From assembly GCA_947479915.1 (NCBI GenBank), contig CANKAU010000013.1, positions 1 to 50,496 of the forward strand: a stretch of 50,496 nt of DNA. The letters run 5' to 3'. Below, piece by piece: positions 1 to 7,907 of this stretch. The notes under the pieces are model-generated. The model made no database searches and had not been told where the DNA came from. It saw only the letters and a list, made by a program, of their open reading frames with translations. The position numbers and the translations under genes were made by a program. The stretch's first letter is position 1. Every line of letters begins with the position of its first letter. Origin of the DNA: Chloroflexota bacterium (GTDB lineage Bacteria; Chloroflexota; Dehalococcoidia; UBA2979).

Positions 1-370
1 ATGGGGATCATTCGGGGCAGGACGCGCCAGAACAGGGCGGACGAGCCGACACCGAACGGACATAACCAGCAGGGCTCAGATTCAACGTGGAGGGCCGGGC
101 CTCGCTGAGCAGGCTCTGTCGTCCTCCTAACGTGGGGATCATCAGGTCGAAGCCGGAATGGGGCGTTGACCACCCTCCGCAAACAGCGGGATTCGGACAA
201 GATGAGGGCCCCTGAATGCCCGGGGGCCCCGTATCGGGATCGTGTGGGATCGAGCGCTCGCAGAGCGGCGCGTCTGGCCGGCGTCCCGACGCCTCATACT
301 GTCCTTCTAAGCAGAGGGGCGCTGGCTCGAATCCGGCCGTCGTCGTCCCGTTCACGAGATTCGGCACCCC
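1..370. other. Gene-free stretch with a tRNA-like remnant
   Basis: I see no convincing protein gene here; open frames on both strands lack family resemblance. The right part (about 298-346, plus strand) resembles the 3' half of a tRNA-Arg(UCU): an anticodon-like CTTCTAA at 304-310 and a well-formed T arm (GCTGG, loop CTCGAAT, CCGGC) at 321-337. A matching 5' acceptor strand and a regular anticodon stem are missing, so it is more likely a decayed tRNA than a working one. A loosely similar block with CTCCTAA lies near 125-155. Confidence 0.3.
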
Positions 371-913
371 ATGGCGCTCAGCGCGACGATGTACAACTTC
401 GATATCGAGCTCGCCGACGCCGATCGGGCCGTGTACGAGACACTGAACCTGCGCGTCGCGCAGCATCCGAGCGAGACGGCGGACTATCTCCTCACTCGAG
501 TGATCGCGTACTGCCTCGAGTACACCGAAGGCATCACCTTCTCCAAGGGCCTGTCAGATCCCAGCGATCCCGCGATCGCCGTCCGCGATCTCACCGGCGC
601 GCTGCAGGCGTGGATCGACATCGGATTGCCCGAGCCCGACCGATTGCATCGTGCGAGCAAGGCTGCCCCGCGCGTCGCCGTGTACACGCACCGGGATCCT
701 GGGCAATGGGCCGTCAAGCTCGCCGCCGCGAAGATCCACCGTGCCGAGAAGCTCGAGGTCTTCGCCCTCGACCGCGCGTGGCTCGCGCAGCTCGTCGCGC
801 GATTGGAGCGGCGCATGCAGTTTTCGTTGACGCGTTCCGGGGGCGAGATCTACGTGACCGTTGGTGGTGCCACGTTGCAGACCGTGCTCACGGGAGGCGC
901 TTCGGCGGGCTGA
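371..913 (+). CDS. yaeQ: YaeQ family protein
   Basis: 180 residues, the usual YaeQ length (about 180). The family (PF07152) adopts a PD-(D/E)XK nuclease-like fold; its cellular role is poorly defined, and older reports tie it to transcription elongation in enterobacteria. Conserved blocks are plain: MALSATMYNFDIELADADR at the start, AYCLEYTEGITFSKGLSDP in the middle (the E..E..FSKGLSDPxxP signature), and a C-terminal ERRMQFSLT segment. The ATG at 371 starts exactly at the family consensus. It stands alone, upstream of modA and just after a tRNA-like remnant. Very high similarity to proteobacterial-style YaeQ hints at transfer, but that is inference. Confidence 0.93.
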   Translation: MALSATMYNFDIELADADRAVYETLNLRVAQHPSETADYLLTRVIAYCLEYTEGITFSKGLSDPSDPAIAVRDLTGALQAWIDIGLPEPDRLHRASKAAPRVAVYTHRDPGQWAVKLAAAKIHRAEKLEVFALDRAWLAQLVARLERRMQFSLTRSGGEIYVTVGGATLQTVLTGGASAG

Positions 914-1004
914 CCTGCTCGGGGCTGTCTCATCGCTCGCAGCGCACCGATCGAGGACTGCGTGTCGTTGGGCTCGGAGACGGCGCCTCACGACGGTCGA
1001 GCCC

Positions 1005-1063
1005 TATAGTTGGCCGCGAGTAGTAAGTCATTGACTAGCCAGCGATGACCTGCGCGGAGGTCA
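1005..1063 (+). promoter_or_regulatory. Putative modA promoter and leader palindromes
   Basis: A -10-like TATAGT lies at 1005-1010. Downstream are an 11-nt perfect palindrome (AGTCA-T-TGACT, 1026-1036) and a 6-bp hairpin (TGACCT, loop GCGCGG, AGGTCA, 1046-1063). These precede modA by 60-100 nt and could be an operator or a leader structure. They do not match the ModE site, nor a Moco riboswitch as far as I can judge by eye. Confidence 0.35.
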
Positions 1064-1122
1064 CTTGCCGGCGGCGCCCATGCCGGGCAGTGCGGCTGAT
1101 CACCATGCCGACGGAGACCTGG

Positions 1123-1971
1123 ATGCGACACCGAAGCAAGTTCGGGCAACTGCTCGCGATGCTCGCGGTCGTGACGGCGGTCGCCGTGGCCTGCGGCGGC
1201 AGCGCGGAGCCGACCGCGTCGCCAACGCCGACCGCGCCGACCGCGTCCGCACCGCTGACCGGGAAGATCAGCGTCTTCGCGGCCTCGTCCCTGACCGAGG
1301 TGTTCAAGACGATCGCCGCGGACTTCCAGAAGGCGAACCCCGGCGTGACCGTCGAGTTCAACTTCGCGGCGTCGAGCGCCCTCGCGACGCAAATCGACCA
1401 GGCGGCTCCCGCGGACATCTTCGCCAGCGCGGACACTGCGAATATGACCAAGGTCACCGACAAGTCCCAGATCGATGGCACGCCGGTCACGTTCGCCAGG
1501 AACCTGCCGGTGATCGTGGTGCCGGCGAACAACAAGGCCGGCATCGTCGGTCCGAGAGACCTGTCGAAGGCCGGCGTGAAGCTCGTGCTGGCTGCTCCGG
1601 ACGTCCCGATCGGCAATTACGCGCGCCAGATCATCGACAGGCTTGCGGCCACGCCCGAGTACGGCGCGGCGTACAAGGACGCCACGCTCAAGAACCTCGT
1701 CTCGAACGAGCAGAACGTGCGGGCGGTCCTCGCGAAGATCGAGCTGGGCGAGGCAGACGCGGGCATCGTCTACAAGACGGACGCGCTGGTCTCGAAGGAG
1801 AAGGTGAAGACCGTCGTGATCCCGGACGCCGCCAACGTCATCGCCACGTACCCGATCGGCGTCCTGAAGACGACGAAGAACAAGAACGCCGCGGTTGCCT
1901 TCATGGAGTTCGTGACCGGCCCGCAGGGGCAGGCCGCCCTTAAGGCCGCCGGGTTCGACACGGCGTCCTAA
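1123..1971 (+). CDS. modA: Molybdate ABC transporter substrate-binding lipoprotein ModA
   Basis: Extracytoplasmic binding protein that captures molybdate (or tungstate) and delivers it to ModB. From the ATG at 1123 (GGAG six bases upstream) the product is 282 residues: positively charged start, hydrophobic segment, then a lipobox ending AVACGG, so the mature protein should be lipid-anchored. A Pro/Thr/Ala-rich linker follows. Family blocks are clear: ISVFAASSLTEVF, the internal NFAASSALATQI, ADIFASAD, APDVPIGNYARQI and GEADAGIVYKTDA. An upstream in-frame ATG at 1105 is possible. It is the first gene of modABC. Confidence 0.95.
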   Translation: MRHRSKFGQLLAMLAVVTAVAVACGGSAEPTASPTPTAPTASAPLTGKISVFAASSLTEVFKTIAADFQKANPGVTVEFNFAASSALATQIDQAAPADIFASADTANMTKVTDKSQIDGTPVTFARNLPVIVVPANNKAGIVGPRDLSKAGVKLVLAAPDVPIGNYARQIIDRLAATPEYGAAYKDATLKNLVSNEQNVRAVLAKIELGEADAGIVYKTDALVSKEKVKTVVIPDAANVIATYPIGVLKTTKNKNAAVAFMEFVTGPQGQAALKAAGFDTAS

Positions 1972-2187
1972 CGCTCGCTCTCTCGCGGCGCCTCGAGGGT
2001 CGCGACTGGTGCAGCGGGCTCCGCTAGTCTGAGGTGAGCGGCGCGCGAGGCGCTTGCTCGGTTCGTGTTGATCAGGGGTAGGAAGGACGGGCGCCGCTGC
2101 CAGCAACACACACCGTCCGTCTACGCCCGGCGTCGCCAGCCGCCGACCGTCGTTCTTGCGCCGGTCGGTGCGGCATGGTTCTCGTCG

Positions 2188-3024
2188 ATGGCTGATCGAG
2201 TGGCCGCGCCGCGGGCCGGTCGGCGCGCATGGTCGCTTGAGGCGCTGTTCCTCTCGCCCACGCTGCTCTTCGCTGCGTTCATCCTTGTGCCGCTGGTCGC
2301 GCTCGCGGTGCGCGGCTGGCAGGACGGCGAGGTCGCCGAGCGGCTGGCCTCGCCGTTTGTCCTGCACGCGCTGCGGCTGTCGATCGTCACGAGCACGCTG
2401 TCGCTGGCGCTCGCGCTCATCTTCGGCGTGCCCGCGGCCTACCTGCTCGCGCGGTCGAGGTTCCCCGGCCACCGCCTGCTGACGATCCTCGTCGAGCTGC
2501 CCATGGTGCTGCCGCCGACGGTCGCCGGCGTGGCACTGCTCGTCGCGTTCGGTCGCCGAGGAGCGATCGGTTCGACGCTGTCCAGCATGGGGCTGGAGCT
2601 CTCGTTCACCACCGCGGCCGTGGTGCTCGCGCAGCTCTTTGTGTCCGCGCCGTTCCTCGTGCGATCACTCCAGGCGGGGTTCGAGGCGATCGATCCGACC
2701 TACGAAGACGTGTCGCGGACGCTGGGTGTGTCGGACTGGCGCACGTTCTGGCGCGTCACGCTGCCGCTCGCGTGGCCCTCGTTGCTGTCGGGCGCCGTGC
2801 TGTGCTGGACGCGTGCGCTGAGCGAATTGGGCGCGACGCTGATCTTCGCCGGCAACTTCGAGGGGCGCACGCAGACGATGCCGCTGGCGATCATCACGGC
2901 CTTCGAATCGCGCGCGGGCCTGAGCGGGGCCATCGCGCTGTCGCTGGTGCTGCTCGCGGTCGCCTTCCTGCTGCTGGTGCTGGCGCGCGTCTCCCGCGGT
3001 CGTTCGCGAGGTGATGTCTCATGA
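2188..3024 (+). CDS. modB: Molybdate ABC transporter permease ModB
   Basis: Membrane subunit of the molybdate importer; 278 residues from the ATG at 2188, which places the start just before the first hydrophobic helix. Around five to six transmembrane segments are visible. The EAA loop that contacts the ATPase is clear near residues 170-195 (FEAIDPTYEDVSRTLGVSDW). Family signature stretches ELPMVLPPTVAGVALL and ARALSELGATLIFAGN-like text (here TRALSELGATLIFAGN) identify ModB rather than another permease. It sits 217 nt after modA and shares four bases (ATGA) with modC. A TAGTCT box near 2025 could give an internal promoter. Confidence 0.95.
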   Translation: MADRVAAPRAGRRAWSLEALFLSPTLLFAAFILVPLVALAVRGWQDGEVAERLASPFVLHALRLSIVTSTLSLALALIFGVPAAYLLARSRFPGHRLLTILVELPMVLPPTVAGVALLVAFGRRGAIGSTLSSMGLELSFTTAAVVLAQLFVSAPFLVRSLQAGFEAIDPTYEDVSRTLGVSDWRTFWRVTLPLAWPSLLSGAVLCWTRALSELGATLIFAGNFEGRTQTMPLAIITAFESRAGLSGAIALSLVLLAVAFLLLVLARVSRGRSRGDVS

Positions 3025-4088
3025 TCACGGTCGACATCCAGAAGCGCCTGGGGACGTTCCAGCTGGACGTGCAGTTCGATGCGGATCGCGAGACCGTGGT
3101 CCTCTTCGGGCGTTCCGGGTCGGGCAAGAGCCGATCGCTCGCGGCGATCTCAGGCCTCATGCGGCCCGACTCGGGCAGGATCGTGGTCGGCGGCGAGGTG
3201 GTGTTCGATTCGACCAGCGGCGTGAACCTGCCGCCGCAGCAGCGCTCGCTCGGTTACCTCTTCCAGCAGATCGGGCTCTTCCCGCACATGACGGTCGACC
3301 AGAACATCGGCTACCCCCTGGGCGGATGGGAGCGCACCGCGCGCACCCGACGCGTCGAGGATCTGAAGGGCCTGCTGCGCATCGAAGACCTCGGCGCGCG
3401 TTACCCCGACCAGATGTCCGGCGGTCAGCAGCAGCGCGTGGCACTCGCGCGTGCCCTGGCACGGCCGGTGCGGGCGCTACTCCTGGATGAGCCGTTCTCG
3501 GCGCTGGATGAGGCGCTGCGCGCCGATCTGCGCGCCGAGCTCATCCGGCTGCGCGGCGACCTGGACGTGCCGATCGTCTGCGTGACACACGATCTGCGCG
3601 AAGCGCACCTGCTCGCGGATCGCATCGCGGTCGTCGAGGAGGGGCGCGTGCTCCAGTTCGCGCCTCGGACGGACGTCTTTCAGCGCCCGGCCTCGCGTCG
3701 CGTCGCGGAGCTGACGGGCGTCGGCAACATCTTCCAGGCGCGCGGCCTGGGCGGTACGCAGGTGGAGATCGGCGGCCACTCGTTCGAGGTCGACGCGCCG
3801 GTCGAGGCCGGACTGCTGGTGGATGTCGCGATCCGCGCGGAGCGCTGTCTGCTCCGCCGCGTTGATCCGGCGGCCGCGCCGCCCGCGAACTGCTTCGTCG
3901 CGGAAATCGTCGCCGAGCTGGCGTTCGGCAACTCGTACACCATCCGGCTGCAGGCGACCGGACCGGGTCCGCTGGTCGACATCGAGATTGCATCGCACCC
4001 GTACGAGGTCCTCGGCGTCGCGACGCGCAAGCAGTGGGTGGTGGAGCTCCCGGCAGCGGACCTGCATGTGATGCGGCGCGCGGAGTAG
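3021..4088 (+). CDS. modC: Molybdate ABC transporter ATPase ModC
   Basis: 355-residue ATPase energising molybdate uptake. Walker A GRSGSGKS (about residues 31-38), Q-loop in FQQIGLFPHMTV, ABC signature MSGGQQQR, Walker B ALLLDEPFSALD, and switch histidine in VTHD are all present. The C-terminal 110 residues form a regulatory domain of the MOP/TOBE kind (VGNIFQARGL... and EIVAELAFGNSYTIRLQ), expected in ModC. Translationally coupled to modB through an ATGA overlap. No modE regulator is nearby. About 330 bases without a recognisable gene follow. Confidence 0.95.
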   Translation: MITVDIQKRLGTFQLDVQFDADRETVVLFGRSGSGKSRSLAAISGLMRPDSGRIVVGGEVVFDSTSGVNLPPQQRSLGYLFQQIGLFPHMTVDQNIGYPLGGWERTARTRRVEDLKGLLRIEDLGARYPDQMSGGQQQRVALARALARPVRALLLDEPFSALDEALRADLRAELIRLRGDLDVPIVCVTHDLREAHLLADRIAVVEEGRVLQFAPRTDVFQRPASRRVAELTGVGNIFQARGLGGTQVEIGGHSFEVDAPVEAGLLVDVAIRAERCLLRRVDPAAAPPANCFVAEIVAELAFGNSYTIRLQATGPGPLVDIEIASHPYEVLGVATRKQWVVELPAADLHVMRRAE

Positions 4089-4403
4089 CACCCCGAGCGG
4101 GGCGTGGCCGGGGTGACCGATCTCCGTGCCCTGGCGTCTCCCGAGTGCGGTTGGCTACGGACGAATCAGTTCTTCGAGGGCGCCGACCGAAGAGTGGCCG
4201 TTCTCGCGCACTCTCATCAAGACGACGGCGGACGTCGCTCTCGCCGGTGCGCCGATGCCCCCGCTGTGGCGCAACGCCGAGCACACCCGCAACCCCGGCG
4301 TGGCGCTACCGCGAGGTCGAGACGACACACATGGCGCCCAACAACCGCGCGGTGACCTGTTGGCGCTGCAGCAGGGACTCGTCGGCTAGCGCGGGCGGCG
4401 GGG
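4089..4403. other. Intergenic stretch without a recognisable gene
   Basis: Open frames of up to about 87 codons occur here, but none shows a family motif or a good ribosome-binding site, and their composition is arginine-rich as expected for chance frames in GC-rich DNA. I see no strong hairpin or tRNA. Confidence 0.4.
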
Positions 4404-4409
4404 TACACT
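4404..4409 (+). promoter_or_regulatory. -10 box TACACT, six bases before a start codon
   Basis: TACACT followed by six bases and then the ATG at 4416. With the usual 6-7 nt from -10 to +1, transcription would begin at the ATG itself, giving a leaderless mRNA. No clear -35 hexamer is visible. Confidence 0.55.
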
Positions 4410-4415
4410 GGGGGC

Positions 4416-4643
4416 ATGGTGGACGAACCGGAAGACCTCGAGGCTCCCGCGAACGCTGATCCCAAGCAGGCGTATCGCGACGCGTATGACGCGTGGCAGA
4501 AGCATCTGGCGGGCGTTCACTTGCTGCTGCTGGACGGCAACCGCCTTCCGCCTGAGCAGATCAAGGGTCTCCTGAATCGCGAGGCACGCGCCAAGGAGCG
4601 GTACGACTCCGCCCGCCGCCGCCTGCTCGGGATCGACGACTAA
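4416..4643 (+). CDS. Small hypothetical protein
   Basis: 75 residues, acidic at the start and helical and charged throughout (PKQAYRDAYDAWQKHLAGVH, then EQIKGLLNREARAKERYDSA). No membrane segment and no cysteines. I do not recognise a family. Reality is supported by the -10 box placed for leaderless transcription, codon use like its neighbours, and tight spacing (4 nt) to the next gene, suggesting co-transcription with the CcdA-like gene. Function unknown. Confidence 0.7.
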   Translation: MVDEPEDLEAPANADPKQAYRDAYDAWQKHLAGVHLLLLDGNRLPPEQIKGLLNREARAKERYDSARRRLLGIDD

Positions 4644-4647
4644 CCGG

Positions 4648-5430
4648 ATGACCACCACACCCGCCAGCGGACTGCGCCGCATCGTCGCGGAGGGCCTGCC
4701 TCGATCGTTCGCGATCGGCGCGGCGTTCTCGCTCGCCTGGTCGCCGTGCATCGGGCCGATCCTCGGCGTGGTGCTCACGCTCGCGGCGGCGTCGGGGCAG
4801 GCGCTCCAGGGGGCCGTCCTGCTGACCTTCTACTCGCTCGGGCTGGGCGTGTGGTTCCTCGCGTTCGGTGCGTTCTTCGGATGGCTGTCGCCCAGGATGC
4901 GGCGCCTGAACCCATACCTCCCGAAGCTGATGATCGCGAGCGGTGTGTTCTTCATCCTGATCGGCGCGCTGATGTTCCTCGGCGAGTTCACGCGACTGAA
5001 TGCGTACTTCCAGGGCTTCGGCTTCGCGTTCTCAAGCACTGCCGCCGCGGAGGAGCAGCTCTCCGAGAACGTGGGCGGATGGTTCGGTCCGGGCGTCGCG
5101 TTCTTCGGTGGCGTGGTGTCGTTCCTGTCGCCATGCGTCCTGCCACTGGTGCCGGCGTACCTGGTGAACATCGCGGGCGAGGCCGTCCTCGGGCAGGGCG
5201 AGGTGCAGCGCAGCCGCGCCCACGTCTTCGGGCACGCGGTTGCGTTCGTGATCGGGTTCACGCTCGTCTTCGCGATCGCAGGGGCCTCGGCGGGGCTGTT
5301 GGGCGACCTCGCCTCGGGGCAGGGGGACCTGCTCACCCGCGTCGGCGGGATCGTACTGATGGTGCTCGGCATGCAGATGGCCGGGCTGATTCACATCCCA
5401 TACCTCGACCGCACCTACCAGCTCAGTTGA
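4648..5430 (+). CDS. CcdA/DsbD-type thiol transporter with swapped halves
   Basis: 260-residue membrane protein of the CcdA/DsbD beta family, which carries reducing power across the membrane for cytochrome c maturation or thiol reduction. About six helices. The order is unusual. The first half (residues 20-108) has the motif typical of the SECOND CcdA repeat, AWSPCIGPILG with Cys34. The second half (146-255) has the motif typical of the FIRST repeat, SFLSPCVLPLVPAY with Cys163, ending in the GLIHIPYLDR-like connector that normally precedes the second repeat. Both essential cysteines are kept. No missing half is visible upstream or downstream, so this looks like a circular permutation rather than a frameshift. 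Confidence 0.9.
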   Translation: MTTTPASGLRRIVAEGLPRSFAIGAAFSLAWSPCIGPILGVVLTLAAASGQALQGAVLLTFYSLGLGVWFLAFGAFFGWLSPRMRRLNPYLPKLMIASGVFFILIGALMFLGEFTRLNAYFQGFGFAFSSTAAAEEQLSENVGGWFGPGVAFFGGVVSFLSPCVLPLVPAYLVNIAGEAVLGQGEVQRSRAHVFGHAVAFVIGFTLVFAIAGASAGLLGDLASGQGDLLTRVGGIVLMVLGMQMAGLIHIPYLDRTYQLS

Positions 5431-5480
5431 TGCTCGTGCGCGTGATCGAGGCGGCCCGGTTGCGCCTCGGCGGGCTGCGC

Positions 5481-5486
5481 TAGACT
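5481..5486 (+). promoter_or_regulatory. -10 box TAGACT, seven bases before a start codon
   Basis: TAGACT, seven bases, then the ATG at 5494: the spacing expected of a leaderless transcript. A weak TTGCGC at 5460-5465 may act as -35 (15-bp spacer). Confidence 0.5.
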
Positions 5487-5493
5487 GTCGCGC

Positions 5494-5922
5494 ATGGACA
5501 TCGACATCGAGGCGATTCGGCGCGTGGTCGCGGAGGCGGAAGTCTTCGTCGTTCGCTTCGCGATGATGGAGCAGCGCCTCCTGGTCGACACGCGCCCGGA
5601 CGGGCAGGGCCGCCCCTACATCAGCATGGTGCCGCCCGTGACTTCTGCGGAGGAGCGCTACCGCTTCCTGCGGAAGGAGCGGCCGGACGTGCCGCCGCCC
5701 GCGCAGATCACCGTGTTCCAGTGGCCTCGACCGATTGCTGTCATGCGCGAGATCGGCGTGTGGCGCTTCATCGAGGACCGCGTGGCCGAGATCGGTGGCG
5801 AGCCGTCGCGACGCGATGCCGACGCTGCGTTCCGCAGCGGGCAGCGCCTTGAGCGTGCCGACATGGTCGCCGCGATCCGCGGCGGCGAGGGCTACGAGAC
5901 GATCTGGGAGCGGGCGCGCTAG
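5494..5922 (+). CDS. Hypothetical protein
   Basis: 142 residues, soluble, no signal peptide or cysteines. Visible features are a start rich in acidic and aliphatic residues (MDIDIEAIRRVVAEAEVFVV), a central Pro-rich piece (RPDVPPPAQITVFQWPRPI) and a charged C-terminal helix region. I do not recognise the family. Support: complete frame with strong codon bias, a -10 box seven bases before the ATG, and fit between two convincing genes on the same strand. The function cannot be inferred from its neighbours. Confidence 0.75.
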   Translation: MDIDIEAIRRVVAEAEVFVVRFAMMEQRLLVDTRPDGQGRPYISMVPPVTSAEERYRFLRKERPDVPPPAQITVFQWPRPIAVMREIGVWRFIEDRVAEIGGEPSRRDADAAFRSGQRLERADMVAAIRGGEGYETIWERAR

Positions 5923-6026
5923 CCCTCGACGTCGCGCCGCGAACCTGACGGCGGCCTCTGCTACCCTGCCTCCATTCGACCCTCGACAGTCACGCGCGCC
6001 GCCGCCCGGTGCGCTGGGAGCGGCCC

Positions 6027-7067
6027 ATGCCCCGGATCATCGACCTGCGTTCCGACACCGTGACCCGCCCATCCGAGGGCATGCGCCAGGCGATGGCGCG
6101 CGCCGAGGTCGGCGACGACCTGCTGGGTGATGACCCGACCGTGAAGCGGCTGGAGGAGCGCGCCGCCGAGGTCGTCGGCAAGCAGGCTGCGCTCTTTGTC
6201 CCGAGCGGCACCATGGGGAACCTCGTCACGCTGCTCACGTACTGCGGGCGCGGCGACGAGGCGATCGCGGGGCACGAGTCGCACATCCTGAACCACGAGG
6301 GCATGGGCTCCACCGCGCTCGGCGGACTCTCGGTGCGCGCGGTGCACAACGACATCCGCGGCCACATTGACCCCGCGGAGGTCACCGCGACGATCCGGGC
6401 TTCATGGCCGCGCACGCAGGTGGTGTGCCTGGAGAACACGCACAACCGCTGCGGCGGTGCCGCGATCAGCGCGAGCGACATGAACGCGGTTGCCGACGCG
6501 GCCCACGCGGCCGGCGTGCAGGTGCACGTGGACGGTGCGCGCATCTTCAACGCCGCGGTCGCGCTGGAGACGGACGCGAAGTCACTCGTCGCGAGCGCGG
6601 ATACCGTGGACTTCTGTTTCTCGAAGGGCCTCGGCGCACCAGTCGGGTCGGTCATCACCGGGCCGACGGAGTTCATCGACCGCGCCCGGCTGAACCGTCG
6701 GCTCGTGGGCGGGTCGATGCGCCAGTCGGGCATCATCGCGGCGGGCGCGCTGTACGCGCTGGAGCACAACATCGACCGCCTCGCCGACGACCACGCGAAC
6801 GCCAAGCGCCTCGCCGCCGCGCTGGCGGAGATGCCGCACGTGACGATGGACCCGGCGGGCACCGACACGAACCTCGTCTTCTTCACGCTGGACGGCGTGG
6901 ACGGCAACGAGTTCCGCGCGCGGTGCGCGGAGCAGGGTGTGCTGTGCACGGGGACGCACCCGCAGCGGGTGCGGATGGTGTGCCACCTGGACGTGACGCG
7001 AGAGGACATCGACGCCGCGATCCCGATCATCGCGTCGGTGCTCCAGTCGCTGCCGGCCGCCTCGTGA
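6027..7067 (+). CDS. ltaE: Low-specificity L-threonine aldolase
   Basis: PLP enzyme that splits L-threonine or L-allo-threonine into glycine and acetaldehyde. 346 residues, the normal size. Signature start IDLRSDTVTRPSEGMRQAM, the conserved GDDLLGDDPTVKRLEE, FVPSGTMGN, ENTHNRCGG, VDGARIFNAA, and the PLP lysine in FSKGLGAPVGS. The start at 6027 is chosen because the family begins right before IDLRSDT, with GGGAG seven bases upstream; an ATG at 6009 would add six residues. A possible -10 TACCCT lies at 5962-5967. It overlaps the next gene by GTGA. Confidence 0.95.
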   Translation: MPRIIDLRSDTVTRPSEGMRQAMARAEVGDDLLGDDPTVKRLEERAAEVVGKQAALFVPSGTMGNLVTLLTYCGRGDEAIAGHESHILNHEGMGSTALGGLSVRAVHNDIRGHIDPAEVTATIRASWPRTQVVCLENTHNRCGGAAISASDMNAVADAAHAAGVQVHVDGARIFNAAVALETDAKSLVASADTVDFCFSKGLGAPVGSVITGPTEFIDRARLNRRLVGGSMRQSGIIAAGALYALEHNIDRLADDHANAKRLAAALAEMPHVTMDPAGTDTNLVFFTLDGVDGNEFRARCAEQGVLCTGTHPQRVRMVCHLDVTREDIDAAIPIIASVLQSLPAAS

Positions 7068-7867
7068 TCGCCGCTCGCGCCACGACGAGGCAGCCGCGCC
7101 GGGCTGCCTGGCTCCTCGGTGTTCTCGCGACCGCCTCGATCGCTCTGACGGGCTGCGCGGGCGCGTCGCCCGCCGTGAAGACGAGCGACGTCTTCGGCGC
7201 GGCGCCGTGGAAGGCGGGCGAGCGCCTGGAGTACCGCCTGCGGAACGACCAGGGCGACGAGCTGGGACGCGGCATCTTCACCACGCAGCAGGACGGCGAC
7301 CGCCTCGTCCTCGCCCAGGCGTTCACCGAGGCCCCCGGGCGCACCCCCGCGGGTGCGACGGCGCTCAAGGACGACATCGCGCTCACCGTGGACGCCAAGA
7401 CGCTCCGGCCGGTGCAGGGCACCCGCACCAGCGTGGCCCGGGACGCCTCAGGCAAGGGGCAGGGCACCCGCACGAGATGGACGTACCGCGCCGAGGGCGA
7501 CCGATTGCACCTCGCAACGAAGGTGGAGCGCGACGGTGCGAAGCCCGAGGAGGGCGAGGTCACGCTCCGGCCGCATGCCTATGACAACGAGTCGTCGCTC
7601 TGGCTGTGGCGCAGCATCCCGTTCGCGGAGGACTACGATCAGGCCTACGTGTCCGCGAACGCGCTCGACCGGACGCAGCAGACGGTGTCGCTGCGGGTGC
7701 CGCAGCGCGAACAGGTCGAGGTTCCAGCGGGGAAGTTCGACACGTGGCGCATCCTGCTCCGCAACGGACGGGCAGTCCGCACCGCGTGGATTAGCATCGC
7801 TGCGCCACACCAGATCGTTCGCTGGGACAACGGTGAAGTGATCTTCGAGCTCGTGAAGGCCGAGTAG
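7064..7867 (+). CDS. Lipoprotein, DUF3108-like
   Basis: 267 residues from the GTG at 7064, which overlaps the aldolase stop. A signal peptide ends in the lipobox ALTGCAG, so the protein should be a lipoprotein on the outer face of the membrane. The body (GAAPWKAGERLEYRLRNDQG, then ...TLRPVQGTRTS..., then EVPAGKFDTWRILL and a final WDNGEVIFELVKAE) resembles DUF3108-type beta-rich proteins, where the yRLrn..G and P.G.fdtw blocks recur. Function unknown. It is probably translated together with ltaE although no functional link is obvious. Confidence 0.82.
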   Translation: MIAARATTRQPRRAAWLLGVLATASIALTGCAGASPAVKTSDVFGAAPWKAGERLEYRLRNDQGDELGRGIFTTQQDGDRLVLAQAFTEAPGRTPAGATALKDDIALTVDAKTLRPVQGTRTSVARDASGKGQGTRTRWTYRAEGDRLHLATKVERDGAKPEEGEVTLRPHAYDNESSLWLWRSIPFAEDYDQAYVSANALDRTQQTVSLRVPQREQVEVPAGKFDTWRILLRNGRAVRTAWISIAAPHQIVRWDNGEVIFELVKAE

Positions 7868-7907
7868 CCGAATCTCCGCAGCGTTGATTAGCCAGTAGGG
7901 GGGGGGG

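Noticed and set aside
246..346. A complete tRNA gene
   Set aside because: The T arm is good, but the acceptor strands pair only with mismatches and shifted spacing, and the anticodon stem around CTTCTAA does not form five regular pairs.
1046..1122. A molybdenum-cofactor riboswitch before modA
   Set aside because: Only one short hairpin is evident; I cannot match the multi-stem consensus.
988..2472. A 494-codon minus-strand frame
   Set aside because: Antisense to modA and modB; low-complexity basic composition, no family motif.
4126..4389. An 87-codon ORF between modC and the next gene
   Set aside because: No ribosome site, no recognisable family, typical chance composition.
7898..7907. Phase-variable switch
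   Set aside because: The G10 tract is outside both coding frames and not in a promoter spacer.
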